Assembly (NCBI GenBank): GCA_019359495.1
Contig: JAHHHF010000064.1
Location: forward strand, 1-64,000
Direction: 5' to 3'
Source: Goleter apudmare HA4340-LM2
GTDB lineage: Bacteria; Cyanobacteriota; Cyanobacteriia; Cyanobacteriales; Nostocaceae
DNA: 64,000 nucleotides
Position numbers and translations under genes: made by a program
Notes under the pieces: model-generated
The model's database searches: none
What the model was told of the DNA's origin: nothing
The model's input: the letters and a program-made list of their open reading frames with translations, nothing else
Part shown: positions 48,355-58,441 of the stretch, in pieces
Layout: each line of letters begins with the position of its first letter
How positions within the stretch are numbered: the first letter of the stretch is position 1

Positions 48355-51309
48355 ATGCATAAATTAAGTTTTTATGTAGTTTTGTTGACAGGGTTATTTT
48401 TAGGAGTAGCAACTGCTAGTGCCAAGTCACAGTTTGTTAACCAAAAGACAGATGTGAGGAAAGATGAACACTCAGGTGTTGCTGTCACCAAACTTCTATC
48501 AGCAGCAGCACAGCAACGCCCTAGCCGAGGTAAGACACCAAAGCAAGTTTGGGTACTCAATCAAAATCAAGAGGTAGAACGCCAAGCTTTCCAGTGGGTA
48601 GTGCAAGATCCAAAACAAGCGGGAAAGCAACCATTTTTGCAAGCCAAAAAACCTCCAATTAAGCCCAACAACAAACCCAAACCAAGCGAGCAACCAGCCA
48701 AAAAGGATGATCTAGAAGCTTTTGATGAAGTAGTTAAAGATACAGAAAAATCTCAGGGACTGTTTACTCTTTATCGTCAGAAAGAAAAGAATAAAATTTA
48801 TTTAGAAATTCAGCCAGAACAGCTAAATAAAAATTACCTAGCCACATCAACGCTGGAATCAGGCATTGGCGAACAAGGTATTTACAGTGGTATGCCTTTG
48901 CAGGATTTTTTATTTTATTTCAAACGGGTGGAAAACAACTTACAATTTGTAGTCCGCAATGTTAATTTTCGCACCCGCGAAGGTGATCCTCAAGCGCGAT
49001 CGCTTGCCCGTTCATTTAGCGACTCGGTGCTGTACAATCTTGCCATTAAAAGCATTCATCCAGAACGTAAAACTCTGTTGATTGACTTGGGTGATTTGCT
49101 ACTGACAGACTTAGCTGGCTTATCTTTGAGTTTAGGTCTAACCGCTAGTACAGAACAATCTTCTTTTGGTACTGCTAAAGCCTTTCCCCAAAACTTAGAA
49201 ATTGAGTCAGTTTTGAATTTTACTAGTGGTGGTAGCTCTCGTGAAAGTGCCATGCCCAGTTTTACCACCCTAGCTGACGGACGTGGCTTTACTTTACGCA
49301 TCCACTACAGCCTCTCCGAACTCCCCAAAAACAATTACCAGCCCCGTTTGGCTGATGAGCGTGTCGGCTATTTTATCACTGCTTATCAAGACTTATCTAG
49401 AGACGATCGCGCCGACCCCTTTGTCCGTTATATCAATCGCTGGCATTTAGAAAAACAAGACCCCACCGCCGCCATCTCACCACCAAAAAAAACCATTGTC
49501 TTTTGGATTGATAATGCCACGCCTTTTGAGTACCGTGACGCCATTAAAGAAGGGGTACTGATGTGGAATCAAGCTTTTCTCAAGGCGGGATTCAAAGATG
49601 CCATTGAAGTTCGCCAAATGCCTGATAACGCCACATGGGACCCGGCAGATATCCGCTACAACACCATTCGCTGGATTAACACTGTGGATGGTTATTTTGC
49701 AATGGGGCCATCCCGTGTCAATCCCCTGACGGGAGAAATTTTAGATGCAGATATTCTCATAGATGCTAGCTTTGTGCGTCTACTTAAGAGCGAATATCGG
49801 CAAATTATCCAACCGAATCAATTGCAAACCCGTACTTCCCTGTCAGCTTTAATTCAAAGTAATGCCCTTTGTGGTAATGGACTAGGGGAAAAAGCTCAGG
49901 GTAGTCCACAGCAACAGCCAAAGCAAACACCATTTTTGCGCCGTTTATCTCAACTGGCAGGAGAATATGATGTGTGTTACGGCATGGAAGCTGCTCAACA
50001 ATTTTTCTTGGGTTCACTAGCAATGTCGCTGTTGCAAGACAATACCCCGACACCAGAGGAATTGAAAACATATATCCATCAACAATTACGTTTAGTCATT
50101 ACCCATGAAGTGGGACATACCCTTGGTTTACGTCATAACTTCCGTGGTAGCACCTTGCTATCACCAGAAGAGATGAATAATAAGGAAGTCACCAGCAACA
50201 AAGGCCTAGCTACTTCGGTGATGGATTACATTCCACCCAACATTGCACCCCAAGGCACAAAGCAAGGTGATTATTTCCCCAGTATGGTGGGGCCTTATGA
50301 TGAATGGGCAATTAAATATGGTTATATACCAATTTCCGCCGCCACACCCCAGGCAGAAAAACCCGTGTTGACAGAAATTGCGGGGCAATCTGACAAACCG
50401 GAATTTAGCTATTCTACAGACGAGGATAGGTTTGATCTTGACCCCACCGCCAACGCTTGGGATAACAGCAATGATGTGCTGCGTTATTCCCAATGGCAAC
50501 TAGATAATTCTCGTGTGATGTGGGATCGTCTCAACAAGCGTTTCCCTATTGATGGCGAGAGTTATAGCGATGTTAGCGATCGCTTTACTACTATCTTAGG
50601 TAACTATTTCCAAAATATTTTCTACACCACAAAATACATTGGTGGGCAGTCTTTTTATAGAGTTAAGGCTGGAAATGGCTCATCTGGCAAGCCAGACAAG
50701 CAAGGTCGTTTACCATTTGAATCAGTGCCTGTTGAACAACAACGACAGGCATTAGCAACACTGCACAAGTACGTGTTTGCGGAAAATGCCTTAGACTTCT
50801 CGCCAGAACTCTTGAATAAATTAGCACCTTCCCGTTGGCGGCATTGGGGTAGCTATCCTTTGACTGGTCGCTTAGATTATCCCATTCATGATTTGGTATT
50901 GTTCTTACAGAGCGCAGTGTTGCGAGAATTGCTCTCTGGCGATCGCCTCTCCCGTCTCAAGGATATAGAACTCAAAAACAAGACAGAAAAAGCACTGAGC
51001 TTACCAGAGTTATTTAATACTTTGCAAGACGGTATTTGGACAGAAGTTCTCAAACCAAAGAGTAATTCACCAAAAATTTCTAGTCTGCGGCGAGGCTTGC
51101 AACGAGAATATCTGAATATCTTGACATCTATGGTGTTGCGAAAAGAATACGCACCGGAAGATGCACGCACATTGGCTTGGTATAAAATCCGGCAATTACG
51201 CGACAAATTAGCGGCAGTTAATTCTACTGATGAGTATACCAAAGCCCATCTACTAGAAACACGCGATCGCATTGAGAAAATCTTGAATGCGCCATTGCAA
51301 GCAAACTAG
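48355..51309 (+). CDS. Secreted metzincin-type zinc metalloprotease
   Basis: A 984-residue exported protease. A signal peptide (MHKLSFYVVLLTGLFLGVAT to ASA) is followed by a propeptide-like basic region and DUF5117/DUF5118-like N-terminal domains. The catalytic motif HEVGHTLGLRH (His584, Glu585, His588, His594) is exactly HExxHxxGxxH, followed by a Met-turn-like SVMDYIPP. The C-terminal about 200 residues are helical. The same arrangement occurs in the zinc-dependent metalloproteases of the DUF4953 group. Substrate unknown; periplasm or outside likely. Confidence 0.88.
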   Translation: MHKLSFYVVLLTGLFLGVATASAKSQFVNQKTDVRKDEHSGVAVTKLLSAAAQQRPSRGKTPKQVWVLNQNQEVERQAFQWVVQDPKQAGKQPFLQAKKPPIKPNNKPKPSEQPAKKDDLEAFDEVVKDTEKSQGLFTLYRQKEKNKIYLEIQPEQLNKNYLATSTLESGIGEQGIYSGMPLQDFLFYFKRVENNLQFVVRNVNFRTREGDPQARSLARSFSDSVLYNLAIKSIHPERKTLLIDLGDLLLTDLAGLSLSLGLTASTEQSSFGTAKAFPQNLEIESVLNFTSGGSSRESAMPSFTTLADGRGFTLRIHYSLSELPKNNYQPRLADERVGYFITAYQDLSRDDRADPFVRYINRWHLEKQDPTAAISPPKKTIVFWIDNATPFEYRDAIKEGVLMWNQAFLKAGFKDAIEVRQMPDNATWDPADIRYNTIRWINTVDGYFAMGPSRVNPLTGEILDADILIDASFVRLLKSEYRQIIQPNQLQTRTSLSALIQSNALCGNGLGEKAQGSPQQQPKQTPFLRRLSQLAGEYDVCYGMEAAQQFFLGSLAMSLLQDNTPTPEELKTYIHQQLRLVITHEVGHTLGLRHNFRGSTLLSPEEMNNKEVTSNKGLATSVMDYIPPNIAPQGTKQGDYFPSMVGPYDEWAIKYGYIPISAATPQAEKPVLTEIAGQSDKPEFSYSTDEDRFDLDPTANAWDNSNDVLRYSQWQLDNSRVMWDRLNKRFPIDGESYSDVSDRFTTILGNYFQNIFYTTKYIGGQSFYRVKAGNGSSGKPDKQGRLPFESVPVEQQRQALATLHKYVFAENALDFSPELLNKLAPSRWRHWGSYPLTGRLDYPIHDLVLFLQSAVLRELLSGDRLSRLKDIELKNKTEKALSLPELFNTLQDGIWTEVLKPKSNSPKISSLRRGLQREYLNILTSMVLRKEYAPEDARTLAWYKIRQLRDKLAAVNSTDEYTKAHLLETRDRIEKILNAPLQAN

Positions 51310-51399
51310 TTAAAAATCAGGGGATAGGAAAGTTGGTTATTCGCCCCATCTCCCTCCCACATATTCGGTGCGTTAGGACTAACCGTCCATAACGCACCC

Positions 51400-51657
51400 T
51401 AGTAGCGTGTCTAAGCTAATTTTGTGTATTAACAATCTCTTGTAGAACGGGCATCTTGCCCGTTCTAATTAGCGGGCAAGATGCCCGCACCACAAGAAAG
51501 GAGCATCCCAATTTTGCAAAAATAAAATTTGTAGTGGGAGCATCTTGCTCCCTAATGTCCAGGAAGCGGGCTAGAAGCCCGCACTACAAAAAAATAAATT
51601 TACACATTTGGGATGCTCCCAAATTGTTTGCAACATTCTAGCCTTGCCACGCCACTA
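51400..51657. mobile_element. Palindrome-rich MITE-like repeat, copy 2 (complete)
   Basis: The left end TAGTAGCGTGTCTAAGC and right end GCCTTGCCACGCCACTA are inverted repeats (13 of 17). The interior carries several stem-loops (CGGGCATCTTGCCCG, GCGGGCAAGATGCCCGC, GGGAGCATCTTGCTCCC, AGCGGGCTAGAAGCCCGCT). It shares its left 150 bases with 36745-36912. A separate hairpin GGTGCGTTA...TAACGCACC lies just before it (51367-51398). No transposase inside. The gap 51310-51673 has no gene. Confidence 0.7.
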
Positions 51658-51673
51658 GAAAATTGGTAACAGG

Positions 51674-52249
51674 CTAAAACGATGAATCTGGCTGCAATAA
51701 AAATTCTCTTTCTTCTGGCGTTGAGATACGTCCCAAAATAATATTGCGATGAGGAAAGCGTCCAAAACGTTCGATGATTGCCATGTGGCGAAAAGCATGT
51801 TCAATAGCACCAGCACTTTCGGAATCATGACTGATTTGCTGAAATAGCTTTATACAGTGACGCTGATGTTCTATGTTTTCACTGTGTTCAAAGGGTAAAT
51901 AAATAAACCAGCGTTGCACAGGCAAAAATCCGCGGTCATAGCCTTGGACGACGGCGTGGTGTGCTGCTGACAATGCTTCCCAGTCGGTTGCAAAGGCTTC
52001 AGGAGTACCGCGAAACATATTTCGGGGAAATTGATCTAGTAAGAGAATTAGGGCTAGACAGGTGCGCGGTGAATCTATCCAATCATCTAGAAATCCCTCT
52101 GCGGCTTTTTGGTAATCTTTAAGAAACCTGCTTCGCAGTTCTTCATCAAAACCTGGTTGTCTATTAAACCAAAAAGTCTGTGGTTTTCCGTAACCAGGTG
52201 TATCAGGACTACCAAACCAAAAGTCCAAAATATCTTTTGCCTGTAACAT
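51674..52249 (-). CDS. DUF924-family protein
   Basis: A 191-residue soluble all-helical (TPR-like) protein. It starts ILDFWFGSPDTPGYGKPQTF, with CLALILLLDQFPRNMFRGTP, QRWFIYLPFEHSENIEHQR and FGRFPHRNIILGR, the diagnostic motifs of this widespread family of unknown function. Length is normal. The START-domain gene upstream on the same strand ends 5 bases before it, so they are probably co-transcribed. Confidence 0.88.
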   Translation of the reverse strand: MLQAKDILDFWFGSPDTPGYGKPQTFWFNRQPGFDEELRSRFLKDYQKAAEGFLDDWIDSPRTCLALILLLDQFPRNMFRGTPEAFATDWEALSAAHHAVVQGYDRGFLPVQRWFIYLPFEHSENIEHQRHCIKLFQQISHDSESAGAIEHAFRHMAIIERFGRFPHRNIILGRISTPEEREFLLQPDSSF

Positions 52250-52254
52250 TGCTG

Positions 52255-52812
52255 TTATTGACCCTTACAAAGCACTTGTCGCATTTTACGCATATTTGCA
52301 GGCAACTCAAAATTCATTGCTTGTTGAATAAAAATTGCAGGAATCGGGATATTAGGAGTAGCTTGCACATTATAAGCGAGCAATGTGCCGTTACCACAAT
52401 CTTGTAACGCTAAATTCGCTTTAAAATCCTCAAAAGTGCCTTTTTCCATCCGAAATTGGATTTGTTGCCCCAAAATCTCCACAACATTGAGGTAAATTTC
52501 TACCTGGGCTGTGAAAAATAGAAAGGCTTTTTGTGCTGCTTGATACAGACGTTTGGCTTCACCTTTGTATAAAACTTCGCTTTTAGTGATGTCGGGAAAA
52601 TATTGCACCCAACGAGGGTAATCAGTTACTTGTTGCCATACTTGCGATCGCACTAAGGGGACATACATCCAGGCTGTGACAGCACCACCCCACTTAGTAT
52701 GTGATCCCATTTCTACCAAGATTTCACCTTGCAGCAACAACTTTTGCTTGTCTTGACCCCAAGGCATATCTGAACCTTGAATCATTGAGTCTGAGATATC
52801 AAATGCAGACAT
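52255..52812 (-). CDS. START/polyketide-cyclase-like (SRPBCC) protein
   Basis: A 185-residue protein from ATG 52812 (MSAFDISDSMIQGSDMPWGQ), with GGAGGAG about 10 bases before it; the frame is open farther to 52863. VTAWMYVPLVRSQVWQQVTD and YPRWVQYFPDITKSEVLYKG are typical of the Coq10/START-like fold, which binds hydrophobic ligands. Cyanobacterial members are uncharacterised. It lies 5 bases before the DUF924 gene in the same direction. Confidence 0.78.
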   Translation of the reverse strand: MSAFDISDSMIQGSDMPWGQDKQKLLLQGEILVEMGSHTKWGGAVTAWMYVPLVRSQVWQQVTDYPRWVQYFPDITKSEVLYKGEAKRLYQAAQKAFLFFTAQVEIYLNVVEILGQQIQFRMEKGTFEDFKANLALQDCGNGTLLAYNVQATPNIPIPAIFIQQAMNFELPANMRKMRQVLCKGQ

Positions 52813-53127
52813 ATTGACTTCTACTCCTCCACTCATCCATCTAACAGGGTTAAAACAGCCCACAAATTTGAACTATTCCAACCCATATAAATTCTAGTTC
52901 CAGTCCACAGATAAGTTTTCCGGAAACAGTTACTCTCTGGTTATTATTATGTGAATATACTTAAAGGTTTGTGTTTAATCTCACGATTACTTCAATAAAT
53001 ATTTAAGCAATTTTCACACTAGTAATACTTCTAGATGAAAAACTGAGTTAGCAACAGCTAGAATGGCACAAACATCATTAAATATGCAAGCTGTATTCAG
53101 GAAATATTCAGATGAGTGGGAAAATAG
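52813..53127. other. Intergenic, no gene seen
   Basis: An AT-rich divergent spacer between the START-domain gene and the small membrane protein; it should carry both promoters. Nothing else is supported. Confidence 0.4.
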
Positions 53128-53322
53128 ATGAGTCAATCTTCCTTAAATCGTAGATTAATCCAACTTTTCGGCATCCTTCTCGGTATAGGAATAGCTGTTT
53201 GGGTGATGAGAGGCTTTGGTCTACTCTCTTTTATTCCAGGCGGTATTATTTGGTTATTATTACTAGGAGCGATCGCCATTGGCGTTCTCAGCTATGTACA
53301 AAAAACTTGGTGGCGTTTTTAA
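53128..53322 (+). CDS. Small two-helix membrane protein
   Basis: A 64-residue protein: a basic N-terminus (SQSSLNRRLIQ), helix 1 near 12-28 (FGILLGIGIAVWVM), helix 2 near 34-56 (FIPGGIIWLLLLGAIAIG), and the end TWWRF. GTGGGA lies just ahead of the ATG. It is unrecognised, but its clear hydrophobic pattern supports a real gene. It may be co-transcribed with rubredoxin. Confidence 0.6.
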   Translation: MSQSSLNRRLIQLFGILLGIGIAVWVMRGFGLLSFIPGGIIWLLLLGAIAIGVLSYVQKTWWRF

Positions 53323-53438
53323 TAGGGCATTGGGGAACCACTGCGGTGGAAGGGTTACCCGGCTAATAGGAGCCAGCACTGTGGGCGGCTTCTGGGAGAG
53401 TGGTGACTGGCGTCAAGTGGCGTCATGGAGAAAACAAA

Positions 53439-53633
53439 ATGGCAAAATATGTGTGTAGCGTCTGCGGCTATGTGTATGATCCAGAGATAGGTGATCCAGA
53501 TGGCGGTATAGAACCGGGAACAGCCTTTGAGAACATACCAGATGATTGGGTATGTCCGGTATGCGGTGCGGCAAAAGAGGAGTTTGAATTAGTAGAGACT
53601 TTGCACTCCAACGTCTCTAGAAATGACGAATAA
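53439..53633 (+). CDS. Rubredoxin
   Basis: A 64-residue electron carrier with one Fe(Cys)4 centre. Cys6, Cys9, Cys39 and Cys42 occur in [10 protein letters not shown] and [12 protein letters not shown]. The hydrophobic core residues (Y4, Y11, Y13, W37) are present. I chose ATG 53439, with GGAG 8 bases upstream; the frame is open farther back without coding character. Unlike the cyanobacterial photosystem-assembly RubA it lacks a C-terminal membrane helix. A flavoprotein gene follows 10 bases after it and may be a redox partner. Confidence 0.92.
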   Translation: MAKYVCSVCGYVYDPEIGDPDGGIEPGTAFENIPDDWVCPVCGAAKEEFELVETLHSNVSRNDE

Positions 53634-53643
53634 CAAATGACAA

Positions 53644-54873
53644 ATGACAATTGTAGTTATTGGCGGTGGGGCAGCTGGATTTTTTGGGGCGATCGCTTGT
53701 GCTCAAGCTAATCCTCATGCTCAGGTTACGTTAATTGAAGCTAGTCGTCAACCACTGGCCAAGGTGCTGATTTCTGGTGGGGGACGTTGTAATGTGACTC
53801 ATGCTTGCTTTGAAGCAGATGGGTTAGTACAAAATTACCCCAGAGGTGGGAAAGCCCTGCGGGGTGCGTTCACTCGCTTTCAACCTCAAGATACTGTAGC
53901 TTGGTTTGCAGCCCACGGAGTCAAGCTCAAAACAGAAGCTGATGGGCGGATGTTTCCGATTACCGATAGTTCAGAGACAATTGTTGAGTGTCTGATTAAA
54001 GCTGCGGCGAAGGCTGGAGTAAAAATTCAGATTGGTACACCAGTTGTCGCTGTGAAACAATCACTCACAACTCAAGACTCAGGCTTTGAGATTAGTTTGA
54101 AGTCAGGAGAGATACTGAAGTGCGATCGCCTATTGCTGGCGACAGGAAGCAGCCTTGCAGGTTATAAAATAGCCCAAGGTTTAGGACATCATATAGAATC
54201 ACCCGTACCTTCATTATTTACCTTCAATGTTCTAGATCAAAAGCTGAGAGCATTGGCAGGAGTCAGCGTTAACCCTGTGCAATTGCGGTTGTCTGTTGGC
54301 GGAAAACCTCAACTAGAACAAACTGGCCCCTTACTAATCACCCACTGGGGTTTGAGCGGCCCGGCGATACTGAAGCTTTCGGCTTGGGGTGCGAGAATTT
54401 TGCATGACAGCCGCTATCAAGCCACATTATTGATTAATTGGTTGCCTGATATCCAGCCAGAACAAGTGCGGCAAAAAATCTTAGATGTGAAAGCTGAATG
54501 GGGGAAAAAGGCGATTGCCCTACATCGTGGCGTTGACTTACCCCATCGCCTTTGGCAATATATTATCGCCCGTATTGGTATAACTTTGGAAGACCGTTGG
54601 GCAGAAATTTCTCATAAAACCTTAAATCACCTGGTAGAAGAACTCACTCAAGGAGAATACGCGATCGCAGGTAAAGGCGCTTTTAAAGAAGAATTTGTCA
54701 CCTGTGGCGGCGTTCACCTCAAAGAAGTCAACTTCAAGACAATGGAAAGTAAGTTAGTTCCTGGGCTATATTTTGCCGGAGAAATATTAGATATTGATGG
54801 CGTCACTGGTGGGTTTAACTTCCAAAGTGCTTGGACAACTGCCTATTTAGCTGGGAATGCGATGGCAAGTTGA
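53644..54873 (+). CDS. NAD(P)/FAD-dependent oxidoreductase (HI0933/YhiN type)
   Basis: A 409-residue flavoprotein. The N-terminal Rossmann motif TIVVIGGGAAGFFGAIACA binds FAD, LISGGGRCNVTHAC is the family's signature, GLSGPAILKLS and EEFVTCGGVHLKEV follow, and the end carries GLYFAGEILDIDGVTGGFN. This matches the aminoacetone-oxidase-like/YhiN group, whose substrates are not known. It is 10 bases after rubredoxin, so the two are one operon and electron transfer between them is plausible. Confidence 0.88.
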   Translation: MTIVVIGGGAAGFFGAIACAQANPHAQVTLIEASRQPLAKVLISGGGRCNVTHACFEADGLVQNYPRGGKALRGAFTRFQPQDTVAWFAAHGVKLKTEADGRMFPITDSSETIVECLIKAAAKAGVKIQIGTPVVAVKQSLTTQDSGFEISLKSGEILKCDRLLLATGSSLAGYKIAQGLGHHIESPVPSLFTFNVLDQKLRALAGVSVNPVQLRLSVGGKPQLEQTGPLLITHWGLSGPAILKLSAWGARILHDSRYQATLLINWLPDIQPEQVRQKILDVKAEWGKKAIALHRGVDLPHRLWQYIIARIGITLEDRWAEISHKTLNHLVEELTQGEYAIAGKGAFKEEFVTCGGVHLKEVNFKTMESKLVPGLYFAGEILDIDGVTGGFNFQSAWTTAYLAGNAMAS

Positions 54874-55166
54874 GAATGGGCAGGGGGAGAGATATCATTT
54901 GCTTAAATAAGAGCGGGTATGAGATAATCAGGGCGGTTTTCTCTAAAAAGACTTGTATACTGACCAAATATTTGAAAAAATGGCTAGTAAAATCATCAGT
55001 GGTACTAATTTGTAAAGTTTGTGTCTTAAATCTTAATTTCTGAGTTCTCAATAGAGTAGTGGGGTGATCTGGCCGGTGGAAAGTTTCTTTCTCTCTCACC
55101 AGAATTGCCCCACTGCTGCTAAATTGAGATATTCAAGATCATTCCAGTGCCTACGCCTACACCACG

Positions 55167-57491
55167 ATGAAATACCAGGCATTAGAGCGGATTTTTAATA
55201 AACCTTCATTTCCACACAAATTTGAAAGATTGGAACTAGATGAACATTTTCACATCCTAGATATCTCTGAGCAAGTACAACGGTTTGCCGATTGCCCTGA
55301 AGAAGTGACACCAGGAAAAGATATCCGACTCAGTTTTCCTGAATTTATCGGATTAGAAGCTATCCTCAAATCTATTCTGCTAGGAGAACAGGAACTTTTT
55401 GAGTTAAAAGGGATTGGAAGATATTATCAAAATAGAGCCGATGTATATATGGATATATATATCATTGGGGAAAAGCGTGAAACAGCCTTAGAAAGCAGAT
55501 TAATCATCCTGATTGAGGATATGACGGAAACAATGGCTTTAAAACAAAAATTAGCTCAGAGAGCTAATGAAGCCCATCTGCTTTCCAGTGCTTTAATGGC
55601 ATACAAAAAATATATGGAGCAAGTTATCACTACAATGGCAGATGCCTTGTTGGTAACAAGTAATGTCGGAAAAATTAAAAAAGTAAATTCTGCCACCCAG
55701 AAATTATTTGGTTATGGCGAAGATGAATTAATTAACCAGTCAATTTCACTAATTATTGATGATTATCCATTATTACAAAACACTATTCCCCAGGATTTAA
55801 TGTTGCAGCAATTTTCCCAGAATATAGAGGTAGTATGTCGCAATAAAAAAAGAGAAAAATTATTAGTTGCTTTCTCTTGTTCGATTATTCAGAAAAAAAT
55901 TAAAGGTTTAGAAGATATTGTATATATTGGTCGGGATATTACTACTCGTCAACGCCGCGAACAGCGCATTTATGCCCAGTATGTGATTACGCAAATCTTA
56001 TCAGAGTCACAAACCGTAAAGCAGGCAATACCAAGAATTTTGCAGGCAATTTGTCAAACCCTGGGATGGGATTTAGGAGAACTATGGACACCAAGCCAAT
56101 ATATCAACTTACCAGCACCACGAGATAGTATCAATGTTGTACTTAGGTGTGTAGAAATTTGGTCAAGTCGAGTAGTCTCCGTGCGGGAATTTAAAGCTAT
56201 TACTTGGCAGACAACTTATAACTCTGGGGTAGGGTTACCTGGGCGAATTTGGAGCAGACGTTCTCCATATTGGATTAGGGATATTGCAGATGAACACGAC
56301 TTGCAGCGATCGCCAGTAGCAGCCGGACTGCAAGCAGCATTTGGCTTTCCTATCCTAGATGAAAATGACATCTTGGGAGTAATGATTTTCTTTAGTCAAG
56401 AGGCACAACCCAAAGATGCAGAACTACTACAAATGATGGTATCCGTTGGTAGCCAAATTGCCCATTTTATTCAACGTAAACGGACAGAAGCTGCTCTAAT
56501 AGAGAGTGAAGAACGATATCGAGACTTATTTGAAAATACTAATGATCTGATTCAGTCTGTCAATCCTTATGGGCGTTTTTTGTATGTGAATGATGCATGG
56601 CAAAAAACATTGGGATATAGCAACACAGAAATTGCTAATATGAATATTTTTGAAATTATTCATCCTGATTTTAAAAAACTGACTCGACAACAGTTTTATG
56701 CTGTGATGTCAGGAGAAAAACTCAAGCAAATTCAAACGGCATTTATTACACACAATGGTCAAACAATCTTTCTAGAAGGTAACATTAGCTGCAAATTTGT
56801 AGAGGGTAAGCCAGTCACTACCAGGGGAATTTTTCACAATGTCACCCAGCGACACCATCAACAAGAACAAGTTGAACGCCAATCGCCGAATAATATACCA
56901 GAATTAATCCCCAAGCATCCGCAACAGCAATCAGACAGTAGGATGGTAGGCTGGGCTGATATCACAGTTTTAGTTGCAGATATTGTTGGTTTTAGTGATA
57001 TTGCTGCTTCGATGAGTGTGATGCAACTACTCAACTTACTCAATCCAATTTTTTCCGCTTTTGATCGCTTGAGTGAGCAATATAATCTCACAAAAATCAA
57101 GACGATTGAAGATGCTTATGTAGTGGTTGGTGGTTTACCTAGAAGACGCCAAGATCATGCTCAAGCGATCGCCCAAATGGCCTTGGATATGCAAACAGCG
57201 ATCGCTGTATTTAATGCCGAAAATCACCAAAATTTCCACATCCAAATCGGTATTCACAGTGGTTCTGTATTCGCAGGCGTCAGTGAATTCCCAGAATTTA
57301 CCTCCGACTTCTGGAAAGACATGGTAAACATTGCCAGATGTCCGGAATCACAGGATTTTCCTGGACAGATTCAAGTCACGAAAAATACACGCAAATTGTT
57401 GTATAAAAAATTTTTGTTAGAAAAACGCAGCAAAATCACAGCCAACGGCGAAGAGAAAATCACAACCTATTTGCTGGTGGGAAGGAAATAA
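55167..57491 (+). CDS. PAS-GAF-PAS class III nucleotidyl cyclase with unusual active site
   Basis: A 774-residue cytosolic sensor-enzyme. PAS-like regions cover about 1-260, a GAF domain about 275-440, a PAS domain about 450-575 and the cyclase domain about 595-770. Metal-binding Asp residues are present in VLVADIVGFSD and TIEDAYVVVGG, and the purine-specifying Lys in KIKTI is retained. Where cyclases have N-x-A-S-R, here it is NIARCPES: the Asn is kept but the transition-state Arg sits one position early. The SDFWKDMVN segment also replaces the usual LWGD by FWKD. Activity may be altered or lost. Confidence 0.87.
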   Translation: MKYQALERIFNKPSFPHKFERLELDEHFHILDISEQVQRFADCPEEVTPGKDIRLSFPEFIGLEAILKSILLGEQELFELKGIGRYYQNRADVYMDIYIIGEKRETALESRLIILIEDMTETMALKQKLAQRANEAHLLSSALMAYKKYMEQVITTMADALLVTSNVGKIKKVNSATQKLFGYGEDELINQSISLIIDDYPLLQNTIPQDLMLQQFSQNIEVVCRNKKREKLLVAFSCSIIQKKIKGLEDIVYIGRDITTRQRREQRIYAQYVITQILSESQTVKQAIPRILQAICQTLGWDLGELWTPSQYINLPAPRDSINVVLRCVEIWSSRVVSVREFKAITWQTTYNSGVGLPGRIWSRRSPYWIRDIADEHDLQRSPVAAGLQAAFGFPILDENDILGVMIFFSQEAQPKDAELLQMMVSVGSQIAHFIQRKRTEAALIESEERYRDLFENTNDLIQSVNPYGRFLYVNDAWQKTLGYSNTEIANMNIFEIIHPDFKKLTRQQFYAVMSGEKLKQIQTAFITHNGQTIFLEGNISCKFVEGKPVTTRGIFHNVTQRHHQQEQVERQSPNNIPELIPKHPQQQSDSRMVGWADITVLVADIVGFSDIAASMSVMQLLNLLNPIFSAFDRLSEQYNLTKIKTIEDAYVVVGGLPRRRQDHAQAIAQMALDMQTAIAVFNAENHQNFHIQIGIHSGSVFAGVSEFPEFTSDFWKDMVNIARCPESQDFPGQIQVTKNTRKLLYKKFLLEKRSKITANGEEKITTYLLVGRK

Positions 57492-57778
57492 TCTTAAATA
57501 GACACTTTACACTTTTCTGAATTGAAAATACCTTATAGATGATGGTAAATTTACCGGAAAGGCAGAGGGCAGGAGGCTCAGTTGGTTTTAGAAAAGAATT
57601 ATTCCCTCTGTCTTGAAAAATAGCTGGTTACTGTTTCAAGATAGGTAGCTTGATTTATTTCATGGCTTACTAATTGCTGTAAGCGGCCATACTATTGCCG
57701 AATTTTTGCGTAATTTGTGATTACGCAAGTGTAGCAGCTATTGAAGATTCTGTGCATCACCAACCTGAGATCAATAAA

Positions 57779-58441
57779 ATGAAGACAGAGAATACAGCCA
57801 ACGTTTGGTGGAGATACGTTCTTGTATTTACAGTACTTTTGCTAGCTAGACCAGCTAGTCATTTTATTAATCAAGCACTGCGGGGATATCCACTAGACAT
57901 TAGCTACTTCTCCCGTGAACTCTCACCAGAAAAAATTCGCAACATTGGTCTTTACAATGGGGAAGGTGGGGCAGACTGGAAAATAGGCAAGCCACTAGCG
58001 ACTATTTGGACTGGGGAACAGTCACGCTCTTTGCCACAGTTGAGGCAGTTTGCCTTAGAACTGGTAAACCGCGATCGCACAATTAATAATTTAAACTCTT
58101 TGCAAGAAGATGCCGTGCTTTCCCAAGCAGCACAAAGCCATGCACAAGACATGCTCGAACGTCGGTACTTCGATCATATTTCCCCTGGAGGTGAAAATCC
58201 CCGCGATCGCTATCTTGTAGCTGGCGGTAATCCCCGTCTGGGTGTGGGCGAAAATATTGTGAAAAGCACCGCCAAAGGTCTAGGCTTAACTTACAGGCAA
58301 GCAGAAGATTTTCAACGCGGTTGGATGTACAGCAATAGCCATCGTCAGAACCTCCTGACTCAGGGCTACACTAAATTTGGTTATGGCATTGCAACTAGGT
58401 CTGATGGCAGCATTTATGCTGTGCAAATGTTTACTAGATAA
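57779..58441 (+). CDS. CAP/SCP-domain secreted protein
   Basis: A 220-residue protein from ATG 57779; the frame is open upstream but without a coding look. An N-terminal hydrophobic segment (YVLVFTVLLLARPASHF) serves as signal or anchor, and the CAP domain starts at LRQFALELVNRDRTINN. It has SQAAQSHAQDMLERRYFDHI and GENIVKSTAKGLG, then MYSNSHRQNLLTQGYTKFGY, with the His and Glu residues of the CAP cleft. It is expected outside the cytoplasm. The molecular role of bacterial CAP proteins is not settled. Confidence 0.85.
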   Translation: MKTENTANVWWRYVLVFTVLLLARPASHFINQALRGYPLDISYFSRELSPEKIRNIGLYNGEGGADWKIGKPLATIWTGEQSRSLPQLRQFALELVNRDRTINNLNSLQEDAVLSQAAQSHAQDMLERRYFDHISPGGENPRDRYLVAGGNPRLGVGENIVKSTAKGLGLTYRQAEDFQRGWMYSNSHRQNLLTQGYTKFGYGIATRSDGSIYAVQMFTR

